From JBCDBY01 sp039182715 (lineage in GTDB: Bacteria; Planctomycetota; PLA2), in contig JBCDBY010000285.1 in assembly GCA_039182715.1 (NCBI GenBank), forward strand, positions 1 through 5,992: a stretch of DNA of 5,992 bases. The letters run 5' to 3'. A program made the translations under genes and the position numbers. The notes under the pieces are model-generated. The model was not told where the DNA came from, made no database searches, and saw only the letters and a program-made list of their open reading frames with translations. Each line of letters starts with the position of its first letter. The stretch's first letter is position 1. Shown piece after piece: positions 1 through 5,992 of this stretch.

Positions 1-864
<864 letters not shown>

Positions 865-868
<4 letters not shown>

Positions 869-2118
869 GGCTCGAGATCCTCGCCGGAGGGCGGCGCGAA
901 GACGCGGCGCATCATCTCCCGTTCCTCCTCGTTGCTGTTGCGCAACGCTCGCTTCGGGAGGTGCAACAGGCGGCTGATGAGACGGTTGATGGAACGGCGC
1001 ATGACTTCGCGCTCTTCGCCGGTGAGCGACTCCAGCTTGCGCTCCAGCTCGGCGATCGTCTGCCGCGCGGTGGCGCGGTAGGCCTCCTCGACGGCGACGA
1101 TGGTCGGACCCGCCTCGCCCGCGCGCGCCCCGGCATCGAGCCGCAACGAGGCGGAGTCGATCATGCTGCAGCAGCGGAGGAACTCGCTGCGCCGGTGCCG
1201 CAAGGCGTCCTTGGTCACGGCGGCGAGGGCGTCCATGTCGTAGCGATAGACGTTATCGATCTGGTCGACGCGCGGATCGATCGCGCGCGGGACGGCGATG
1301 TCAAGCGCCACGACGGGGCGGCCGCGGCGGCTCCGGATCGCCTTCCGCATCGTCTTCACGTCGAGCAGCGGCTTGCCGTCCGCGGCGGCCGCGGTCGCCA
1401 CGATGTCGGCGTGCGGCAGCTCCGCCACGAGCCGTTCGAGCCCTCCACTTTCGCCGTCGCAGCGCGCGGCCAGCTCCGCGGCGCGCGCCGGCGTGCGATT
1501 GAGAATCACGAACCGGTCGACGCCGCGCCCCTGCAGATGCGTCACCAGCAGTTCGGCCGTCTCACCCGCCCCCAGCACGAGCACGCGGTTCTGGTGCAGC
1601 TCGCCGAAGATGCGCTCGGCGAGATCCGCCGCCGCGCCCGCCACCGAAACCGACCCGCGTCCCACGCCGGTTGTCTCGGAGATCTCCTTGCTGACCCGGA
1701 GCGCCGACTGGAAGAGCCGATGCAGATAGGCGCCCACGCTCCCGGACTCCTGCGCCAGCCGATACGACTCCTTCACCTGACCGCGAATCTGCGTCTCCCC
1801 CACGACCAGGCTGTCGAGCGAGGAGGAGACGAAGAAGAGGTGCTTGCAGGCGTTGCGGCCGTAGCGCACGAACGAGTGGTCGATGATGTGGTCGCGATCC
1901 ATGCGCGCGCGCGCCGCCATCCAGTCGTAGACGGCGTTCTCATCCCGCAGGTCGTGCAGGTAGAGCTCGAAGCGGTTGCAGGTCGAAACCAGCACCACCT
2001 CCTCCGCCAGGCCGCGCGCCGACTCCAGCGCCGACGCGAGTTCCCCCGCCTGCAGGCGTTCGCGCAGGGACGTGGGTGCGCTCTTGTGGGAGAGCCCGAT
2101 GACGGCGTAGCGGTTCAC
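865..2118 (-). CDS. hemA: Glutamyl-tRNA reductase
   Basis: NADPH-dependent cytosolic enzyme that reduces glutamyl-tRNA(Glu) to glutamate-1-semialdehyde, the first committed step of C5-pathway tetrapyrrole synthesis. The 417 residues match the usual family length. Visible in order: N-terminal YAVIGLSHKSAP; the catalytic-cysteine motif VSTCNRFELY with Cys47; HLFFVSSSLDSLVVGETQIRGQVK (His93, GETQI 107-111); the nucleotide-binding motif VLVLGAGETAELL around 179-191 with a following NRT; the helper motif VALDIAVPRAIDP; and a charged helical C-terminal dimerisation domain (about 335-405). The start is taken as GTG at 2118 because the protein then begins right at the conserved first strand and overlaps the upstream stop by 4 bases. 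The longer in-frame ATG at 2205 would add 29 residues that do not resemble the family and would overlap the upstream gene by about 90 bases. It is the middle gene of a three-gene coupled unit. No hemC or hemD follows in the window. Confidence 0.97.
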
Positions 2119-2948
2119 GTGCTGTGGAAGAGGTTGGGGCTCGTACAGAAGGCGGCGACGAGCATGCCGAGACTGATGACGAGAAAGCCGGCCACGGAGA
2201 GCCATGCGATCCGGCGACCGCGCCAGCCGAAGATGCCGCGCGCGCCGAAGAGCATCATGTAGACGAAGAGCCCCCCCACGGTGACGAGAACCGTCGGATC
2301 GAGGAGCAGCCCGCGCACGTCACCGCGCGCGCGCGACGAGAACAACGTGGCACCCACGACGCTCATCATGAGCAGCGGAAACCCGACCGCCGCCGCGCCG
2401 AAGTTGAGCTGGTCGAGCACCTCGAGCGGCAGCACCTTCTGATGCAGGGCGCTCGCGGGGTCGCGCTTGAGCTGCCGGATCTGCCAGAGGTAGTAGGCCC
2501 CGATGCCGGCGGCGAACGTGAACGCCGCGAGACCGATGACCGCCAGCAGGATGTGCACGAACACCCCGGGGTGAATCGTGTCGGGGCCGGCGTCGCCGGG
2601 CCGCAGCGCGATCAGCCAGCCGAAGAGGCACAGCAGGCAGACCATCGGTGCCGAGACGAGCACGAGCGCCGGATGGTTGATCCTGCGATCCACGAGCGCT
2701 GCGCCGACGGCAAGAATCCAGGCACCGAAGATGGTGTACTCCGCCCGATTGACGAGCGGAATCTGCCCTTCGCGGATCCAAAGCGCGATCAGCAGCGCGG
2801 TCAACACGCCGGTGCCGGCGAGCAGCATGCCGCGCAGCCCGCGTCCCCGGCGCGCGCCGGAGACGACGCCCGCGGAGAGCACGCTCGCCGCCGCGAAAAC
2901 CGCGATCACGGTGAACAGCAGTCCCTGTTCAAGGCCGGTGAATTCCAT
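2115..2948 (-). CDS. HemX/CcsA-type cytochrome c assembly family membrane protein
   Basis: Integral inner-membrane protein of the cytochrome c assembly (CcsA/ResC/HemX) superfamily, 277 residues, with about eight hydrophobic segments near 8-30, 40-57, 70-87, 93-113, 130-152, 182-204, 217-236 and 246-268. Family-like features are the PLVNRAEYTIFGAW segment after the second helix, a conserved-type histidine at the start of helix 5 (VHILLAVIGL, His132), the LDQLNFGAAAVGFPLLMMSVVGA helix, the GWRGRRIAWLSVAGF segment and a C-terminal histidine (His275). The tryptophan-rich WWD heme-handling signature of true CcsA is not seen, so the HemX-like branch fits better. Members of that branch sit beside hemA, and Bacillus HemX affects HemA abundance. 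The gene is first in its unit and overlaps hemA by 4 bases (GTGA), which supports a role tied to heme supply. The ATG at 2948 has no strong Shine-Dalgarno sequence. The superfamily is secure; the exact role (HemA control or cytochrome c maturation) is not. Confidence 0.87.
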   Translation of the reverse strand: MEFTGLEQGLLFTVIAVFAAASVLSAGVVSGARRGRGLRGMLLAGTGVLTALLIALWIREGQIPLVNRAEYTIFGAWILAVGAALVDRRINHPALVLVSAPMVCLLCLFGWLIALRPGDAGPDTIHPGVFVHILLAVIGLAAFTFAAGIGAYYLWQIRQLKRDPASALHQKVLPLEVLDQLNFGAAAVGFPLLMMSVVGATLFSSRARGDVRGLLLDPTVLVTVGGLFVYMMLFGARGIFGWRGRRIAWLSVAGFLVISLGMLVAAFCTSPNLFHST

Positions 2949-3021
2949 GCGAACCCGTTCAGACTACCCCACGACTCCCCTTTCCTACCGGCGTGGCAAC
3001 GGCTCGGTATAGTTGCGAGAC
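2949..3021. promoter_or_regulatory. Divergent intergenic region with possible -10 element
   Basis: This 73-base gap separates two divergent units and should hold both promoters. On the plus strand a TATAGT hexamer at 3008-3013 resembles a -10 box and lies 8 bases before the GTG at 3022, so transcription could begin at or beside the start codon and give a leaderless or near-leaderless message. No convincing -35 box lies 16-18 bases upstream, and no clear promoter was found for the minus-strand unit. Low confidence; the hexamer could be chance. Confidence 0.25.
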
Positions 3022-4068
3022 GTGCGCGCGTTTCGTGTCGACCTGAAGAAGACCTCCGGCAAGTCCCTCGAAGTCGCCGCCACCGTTCTGCGTGCCGGGG
3101 GCATCGTGGCCTTTCCGACCGAAACGGTGTACGGCCTGTGCGTGGATGCGGGCAACCCGAAGGCGGTCGAGAAGCTCTACGACCTGAAGGGGCGCGAGGG
3201 CGCGAAAGCGTGCGCCCACCTGGTCGGGAGCCGGCGCGATGCGGAGGAGCTGGTGAGCGGTCTGCCCGCTCCCGCGGCCCGGCTGGCGGACGCCTTCTGG
3301 CCGGGCCCGCTCACGCTCGTCGTCCCCGACCCCGAGGGGGTCACCGTCGGGCTGCGCTATTCATCCGTGCCGCTGGCCCGCGCGCTCGCGCGCACGTTCG
3401 GAGGCCCGCTCCTGCAGACGAGCGCGAACCGGAGCGGCCACCCCGCGGCGCTCAACGCGTCGGGCGTGCTGCTCGCGCTCCCGCGCGGCGTCGATCTCGT
3501 CCTCGACGCGGGGCGCGTGCCCGGCGGCGAAGCGTCGACCGTCGTGCTCTGCGACGAATACCGGTTCGAGGTGCTGCGCGAGGGCGCGATTCCGACCGAG
3601 GACGTCGAACGCGTGGCGCGCGAACGCATCCTGGTGGTCTGCACGGGCAACATCTGCCGCAGCCCGATCGCCGAGGAGATGCTGCGCGTGATGCTGGACG
3701 AACGCGCGCCCGGTGCGTTCGAGATCTCGTCGTGCGGTACGCACGGCTGGGACGACGCACCGGCGGCGCCCGAGGCGGAAAAGGCGGCGCGCGCCGCGGG
3801 CTACGACATCACCGCCCACCGCGGCCGAGCCTCCGACCCGGAGATGCTGGGGTCCGCCCACCGGGTCTACGTCATGGCCCGCCACCACCTGGACGCGCTG
3901 CGTGACTACTTCCAGGACCGCCCCGATGCGCTGCAGCTCTTCGATCCCGGCGGCGACGACGTCGAGGATCCGTACCAGAAGTCCAAGCGCGTCTTCCGGC
4001 AGGTGACCGAGCGGATCGAGGAGCTGGCGCGGCTGCGGGCCACCGAGCTTGTTCCCGACGTTGCATAG
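3022..4068 (+). CDS. tsaC: Fusion: threonylcarbamoyl-AMP synthase (TsaC/YrdC) + LMW protein phosphatase
   Basis: A 348-residue cytosolic protein with two complete domains. Residues 1 to about 195 are a YrdC/TsaC domain, which makes threonylcarbamoyl-AMP from threonine, bicarbonate and ATP for the t6A37 modification of ANN-decoding tRNAs. It shows GGIVAFPTETVYGL (26-39), the KxR pair K56/R58, FWPGPLTLVVP (92-102), TSANRSG (133-139) and STVV...LREGAI (172-190). There is no Sua5 C-terminal domain. Residues about 202-348 are a low-molecular-weight phosphatase: P-loop VCTGNICRSP with nucleophile Cys207 and Arg213, and general acid Asp316 in DPY. Ile at P-loop position 4 after Cys matches tyrosine phosphatases; the arginine phosphatase YwlE has Thr there. 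The linker is only a few residues. GTG at 3022 is preferred, since TTG at 3013 adds just three residues. rpiB follows after 10 bases. The KGREGAKACAHLV stretch is divergent. Both domain identities are firm; the phosphatase substrate is unknown. Confidence 0.94.
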   Translation: MRAFRVDLKKTSGKSLEVAATVLRAGGIVAFPTETVYGLCVDAGNPKAVEKLYDLKGREGAKACAHLVGSRRDAEELVSGLPAPAARLADAFWPGPLTLVVPDPEGVTVGLRYSSVPLARALARTFGGPLLQTSANRSGHPAALNASGVLLALPRGVDLVLDAGRVPGGEASTVVLCDEYRFEVLREGAIPTEDVERVARERILVVCTGNICRSPIAEEMLRVMLDERAPGAFEISSCGTHGWDDAPAAPEAEKAARAAGYDITAHRGRASDPEMLGSAHRVYVMARHHLDALRDYFQDRPDALQLFDPGGDDVEDPYQKSKRVFRQVTERIEELARLRATELVPDVA

Positions 4069-4078
4069 ACTGGGGGCC

Positions 4079-4531
4079 ATGCGCATCGCCATCGGCTCCG
4101 ACCACGCGGGTTTCGATCTCAAGGAGTTCCTGAAGGCCGGCCTCGCCGCGGCGGGTCATGAGGTGCTCGATCTCGGCTGTCCCGACGCCAGCTCGGTGGA
4201 CTACCCGGAGTTCGGTTCCGCGGTGGGCGAAGCGGTCGTTGCCGGCGACGCGGAGCGCGGCGTCGTGGTCTGCGGCACGGGAATCGGCATCAGCATGGCG
4301 GCCAACAAGGTGCCCGGCGTACGCGCCGCCCTCGTGCACGATCGCTTCACGACCGAGATGTCGCGCAAGCACAACGATGCCAACGTGCTGGCGCTCGGCG
4401 CCCGCACGATGGACGAGCGGCACGCACGGGAGCTGCTCGAGCTCTGGCTCGCCACCGCGTTCGAGGGCGGACGGCACGAGCGCCGCGTCGGCAAGATCAA
4501 CGCGCTCGACCGCACGGCCTGCGAGTCCTGA
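4079..4531 (+). CDS. rpiB: Ribose-5-phosphate isomerase B
   Basis: Cytosolic aldose-ketose isomerase that interconverts ribose 5-phosphate and ribulose 5-phosphate in the non-oxidative pentose phosphate pathway. The 150 residues are the usual RpiB (LacA/RpiB family) length. Motifs in order: MRIAIGSDHAG at the N-terminus with Asp8-His9, SVDYPEFG (39-46), VVVCGTGIGISMAANKVPGVRAALVHD with the active-site Cys65, and RKHNDANVLALGAR with His98. ATG at 4079 is chosen because it begins exactly at the conserved first strand and has a G-rich stretch (GGGGG, 4072-4076) just upstream; the in-frame ATG at 4049 would run into the preceding gene. It lies 10 bases after the TsaC-phosphatase fusion and 10 bases before the pseudokinase, so all three are probably co-transcribed. 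The order TsaC, LMW phosphatase, RpiB mirrors ywlC-ywlE-ywlF of Bacillus. Confidence 0.97.
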   Translation: MRIAIGSDHAGFDLKEFLKAGLAAAGHEVLDLGCPDASSVDYPEFGSAVGEAVVAGDAERGVVVCGTGIGISMAANKVPGVRAALVHDRFTTEMSRKHNDANVLALGARTMDERHARELLELWLATAFEGGRHERRVGKINALDRTACES

Positions 4532-4541
4532 GCGGCGCACC

Positions 4542-5423
4542 TTGGACGAGCCGCGCGCGTTCCGGATCGACGGCTACGAGCTCGGGGACGCGTACGCCGA
4601 GGACAAGACCGGCGTGCTCTATCGCGCGGTCCAGACGCGACTCGATCGCCCCGTCACGCTCAAGGCCCTCAAGGCGGAGTTCGCGCGGCACGACGCGGCG
4701 CGCAGTCTCTTCCTCGAGGAACGCGAGCTGGTCACCGGGCTCGAGGATCCGCACCTCCTGCTCACGCTCGACGTCGGCGAAACGGACGAACGCCCCTGGT
4801 TCGTCACCGAGTCGACGGCGGAGCCGCGGCTGCAGGAGACGCTGAAGTCGGCGGAGCCGATCGAGGAGCTGCGCGCGGTGCGCATCGCGCTGGGCATCGC
4901 CAAGGCGATCCACTACCTCGCGCAACGCGGGCAGATCTACAAGAACGTGCGGCCGCAGAACATCCTCATGCCGCGTCCGGCGCACCCCAAGCTGCTCACG
5001 TTCCGCTACGTGCGGCGGCAATCGGAGGCGCCCTCGTTCCAGGGCGCGCGCGTGCAGTCGGGCCTCTACTGTGCGCCGGAGCTCTCGCGCAAGGATCTCG
5101 GCACGGTCGGATCGAAGGCCAACGTCTACGCGCTCGGGGCGCTGCTCTACCAGATGCTGGCGGGTGGACCGCCGGTCGACGCGCCGTCGTCGGAGGCGCG
5201 CGAAGCGCACGCGCGCGGCGACGTGCCGCTGCTGAAGGACCGTCGTCCCTATCTGCGCGATCGAGCCTATTCGGTCGTCAACCGCCTGCTGGCGCACGAT
5301 CCGGCGGACCGTCCGGACCCCGCCGCGGCGGTCGCGCTGCTCGAGGCCTATGCCAACGATCCGCTCGTCGCCAACCCGCTGCAGTCGCGCAAGCGCAAGA
5401 AGACGCGCCGCCGCCGTCGCTAG
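4542..5423 (+). CDS. Hanks-type serine/threonine kinase homologue, predicted pseudokinase
   Basis: A 293-residue soluble protein with a bacterial Ser/Thr-kinase fold but missing catalytic residues. Visible landmarks: a degraded glycine loop (YELGDAYAEDKTGVLYRA, 12-29), the VAIK-type lysine K41 in VTLKALK, a glutamate-rich alpha-C region (59-62), the hinge WFVTE, then YKNVRPQN (133-140) where active kinases have HRDxKPxN, and LTFR (152-155) where they have DFG. Both the catalytic-base and the metal-binding aspartates are therefore lost, while Asn140, the YCAPE motif (176-180) and NVYALGALLYQMLAGGPP (194-211) remain. No transmembrane segment or sensor domain follows. The chain ends in a strongly basic tail, SRKRKKTRRRRR. 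The start is TTG at 4542, with GAGCGG six bases upstream; extending upstream in frame only runs out of frame through rpiB. It is likely a scaffold or allosteric partner; residual activity cannot be excluded. The phosphatase two genes upstream is a possible functional relative. Confidence 0.88.
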   Translation: MDEPRAFRIDGYELGDAYAEDKTGVLYRAVQTRLDRPVTLKALKAEFARHDAARSLFLEERELVTGLEDPHLLLTLDVGETDERPWFVTESTAEPRLQETLKSAEPIEELRAVRIALGIAKAIHYLAQRGQIYKNVRPQNILMPRPAHPKLLTFRYVRRQSEAPSFQGARVQSGLYCAPELSRKDLGTVGSKANVYALGALLYQMLAGGPPVDAPSSEAREAHARGDVPLLKDRRPYLRDRAYSVVNRLLAHDPADRPDPAAAVALLEAYANDPLVANPLQSRKRKKTRRRRR

Positions 5424-5434
5424 CGACGGCGGCG
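5409..5434. terminator. Perfect 26-bp palindrome, likely bidirectional terminator
   Basis: Bases 5409-5434 read identically on both strands, centred between 5421 and 5422 (GC-rich arms around CTAG). The palindrome overlaps the last arginine codons and the TAG stop of the pseudokinase and ends one base before the TAA of folB, so it fills the 11-base gap between convergent genes. In RNA from either strand it would form a very stable hairpin of about 11 pairs with a 4-base loop. No U-tract follows on either side, so it is not a textbook intrinsic terminator. Confidence 0.6.
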
Positions 5435-5446
5435 TTAGCGCCGCCG
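5427..5446. repeat. Second inverted repeat, competing with the terminator hairpin
   Basis: Bases 5427-5434 (CGGCGGCG) are complementary to 5439-5446 (CGCCGCCG) across the loop TTAG at 5435-5438. The left arm is also the right arm of the 26-bp palindrome, so the two hairpins exclude each other. The right arm lies in the last arginine codons of folB on the minus strand. The pairing is seen directly; any function is inferred, and GC-rich arginine codons may produce it by chance. Confidence 0.45.
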
Positions 5447-5806
5447 GACGATGCGCACGCCGACGCTGTCCGCGAATCGCAGCGCGCCCGGCTTCGCGAC
5501 CGTGAGCGTGACGGCATCGGCGCCGGGAAACTCGCGCAGAATCATGCCACAGACCTGCTCGGCGAGCTTTTCGACCAGGGCGAAGCGGTTCTCCTCGACG
5601 AGCGCCAGGGTGCGTTTCGAGACGGTCCGGTAATTGACGGTGTCGTCGATGTGATCCGTCTCGCCCGCGGGTCCGGTGCGCGTCTCGATCTCGATGTCGA
5701 TGCGCACCTCCTGGCGCTCACGCTGTTCCCAGTCCTCGACTCCGATGTAGGTGCGACAGGTGAGGCCGCGGATCCAGATGCGATCCGGTTCGGGAGCGTC
5801 GGGCAT
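5435..5806 (-). CDS. folB: Dihydroneopterin aldolase
   Basis: Cytosolic enzyme of folate synthesis that cleaves 7,8-dihydroneopterin to 6-hydroxymethyl-7,8-dihydropterin and glycolaldehyde. The 123 residues match the family length. The sequence follows E. coli FolB closely in RTYIGVEDWEQRERQEVRIDIEI (compare TTIGVYDWEQ). Residues matching the known active site are Glu27 (in DWEQ), Tyr59 (in DTVNYRTV), Glu79 (in FALVEKLAEQV, pterin anchoring) and Lys105 (in VAKPGALRFADSVGV). ATG at 5806 is the only sensible start and gives a short N-terminal extension before the conserved IWIRGL strand; no clear Shine-Dalgarno sequence precedes it. The gene begins 9 bases after the upstream gene's stop, so the two are probably co-transcribed. 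No other folate genes are in the window. It converges with the pseudokinase. Confidence 0.96.
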   Translation of the reverse strand: MPDAPEPDRIWIRGLTCRTYIGVEDWEQRERQEVRIDIEIETRTGPAGETDHIDDTVNYRTVSKRTLALVEENRFALVEKLAEQVCGMILREFPGADAVTLTVAKPGALRFADSVGVRIVRRR

Positions 5807-5815
5807 GCCCGTACG

Positions 5816-5992
5816 TTAGCGTTCCGGCGTCGAGGGAGGCAAGCCGGGACGACCGCCGTTGCGACGCAGCGGGTTGTAGCGGCCGCTCTTCTTGCGCTTG
5901 GGATCCTCCTCGGAGTCGGCGCGCGGTGCCGGGGCCGGCCCGTCCCACGCGCCCCCGTCGGCGCCCCGGCGTGGCGGGGCGCGCCACGCGCC
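5816..5992 (-). CDS. C-terminal tail of an unrecognised protein, partial
   Basis: An open frame enters from the right edge and ends at TAA (5816-5818), giving 58 visible residues. The sequence is low complexity, rich in Gly, Pro, Ala and Arg, with an acidic patch (DSEEDP) followed by a basic patch (KRKKSGRYNPLRRN) and an end reading GGRPGLPPSTPER. A short repeat GAWxxP occurs twice (codons at 5992-5984 and 5953-5945), encoded by the identical 9-mer CCACGCGCC (plus strand) 39 bases apart. It looks like a disordered tail of a longer protein rather than a folded domain. I chose this frame because it has no internal stop and ends 9 bases before folB, as expected of an operon partner; another open minus-strand frame here runs far into folB and is disfavoured. 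Function unknown. Confidence 0.6.
   Translation of the reverse strand, partial: GAWRAPPRRGADGGAWDGPAPAPRADSEEDPKRKKSGRYNPLRRNGGRPGLPPSTPER

Noticed and set aside
2119..2205. Extended hemA start at ATG 2205
   Set aside because: It adds 29 residues rich in Arg and His that do not match the family and overlaps the upstream gene by about 90 bases; GTG at 2118 begins at the conserved first strand with a GTGA overlap.
961..2262. Long plus-strand open frame (433 codons) opposite hemA
   Set aside because: It is antisense to a clear hemA, its protein has GC-driven His/Arg-rich composition with no recognisable motif, and it spans the hemX-hemA junction.
2124..3905. Very long plus-strand open frame (593 codons)
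   Set aside because: It runs antisense through the HemX-like gene and then out of frame through the TsaC fusion; the composition is Arg/Glu/His low complexity typical of shadow frames in GC-rich DNA.
4158..4541. Upstream extension of the pseudokinase frame through rpiB
   Set aside because: The extra residues are an out-of-frame reading of rpiB, rich in Arg and Ser; the kinase homology begins after TTG 4542.
5718..5987. Minus-strand open frame overlapping the 5' end of folB
   Set aside because: It overlaps folB in another frame by about 90 bases, whereas the neighbouring frame ending at TAA 5816-5818 gives a clean 9-base gap before folB.

Overview
This is a GC-rich bacterial chromosomal segment (clearly well over 60% G+C by eye) with seven tightly packed protein genes, no RNA genes and no sign of mobile DNA. 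The genes are housekeeping types: heme, cytochrome c, tRNA modification, pentose phosphate and folate. The lineage cannot be fixed from the window. High G+C, a sigma-54 activator, Hanks-type kinase relatives and GTG/TTG starts would suit Acidobacteriota, myxobacteria or a similar group; Acidobacteriota is my weak preference.

Layout. Bases 1-2948 hold a minus-strand unit, transcribed right to left: a HemX/CcsA-type membrane protein (2115-2948), glutamyl-tRNA reductase hemA (865-2118) and an NtrC-family sigma-54 activator (1-868, cut by the window edge). The three are joined by two 4-base GTGA stop/start overlaps, which implies translational coupling. A 73-base divergent gap (2949-3021) separates this unit from a plus-strand unit: a TsaC/YrdC-LMW protein phosphatase fusion (3022-4068), rpiB (4079-4531) and a Hanks-type pseudokinase (4542-5423). 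A second minus-strand unit enters from the right edge: the tail of an unrecognised protein (5816-5992) followed by folB (5435-5806). The pseudokinase and folB converge on an 11-base gap occupied by a perfect 26-bp palindrome, probably a bidirectional terminator.

How they fit together. HemA makes the committed intermediate of C5 tetrapyrrole synthesis, and HemX-type membrane proteins are its usual partners. The plus-strand order TsaC, LMW phosphatase, RpiB repeats the ywlC-ywlE-ywlF neighbourhood known from Bacillus, but with the first two genes fused. The pseudokinase next to a phosphatase suggests a phospho-signalling link, which is inference only.

Most interesting points: (1) the sigma-54 activator keeps Walker A, GAFTGA, Walker B and the arginine-finger region, but lacks about 28 residues that normally carry the sensor I (ATN) segment, and its receiver domain has lost the acidic pair; (2) the TsaC-phosphatase fusion; (3) the pseudokinase, which has lost both the HRD and DFG aspartates and ends in an arginine-rich tail; (4) overlapping alternative hairpins at the convergent gene ends.
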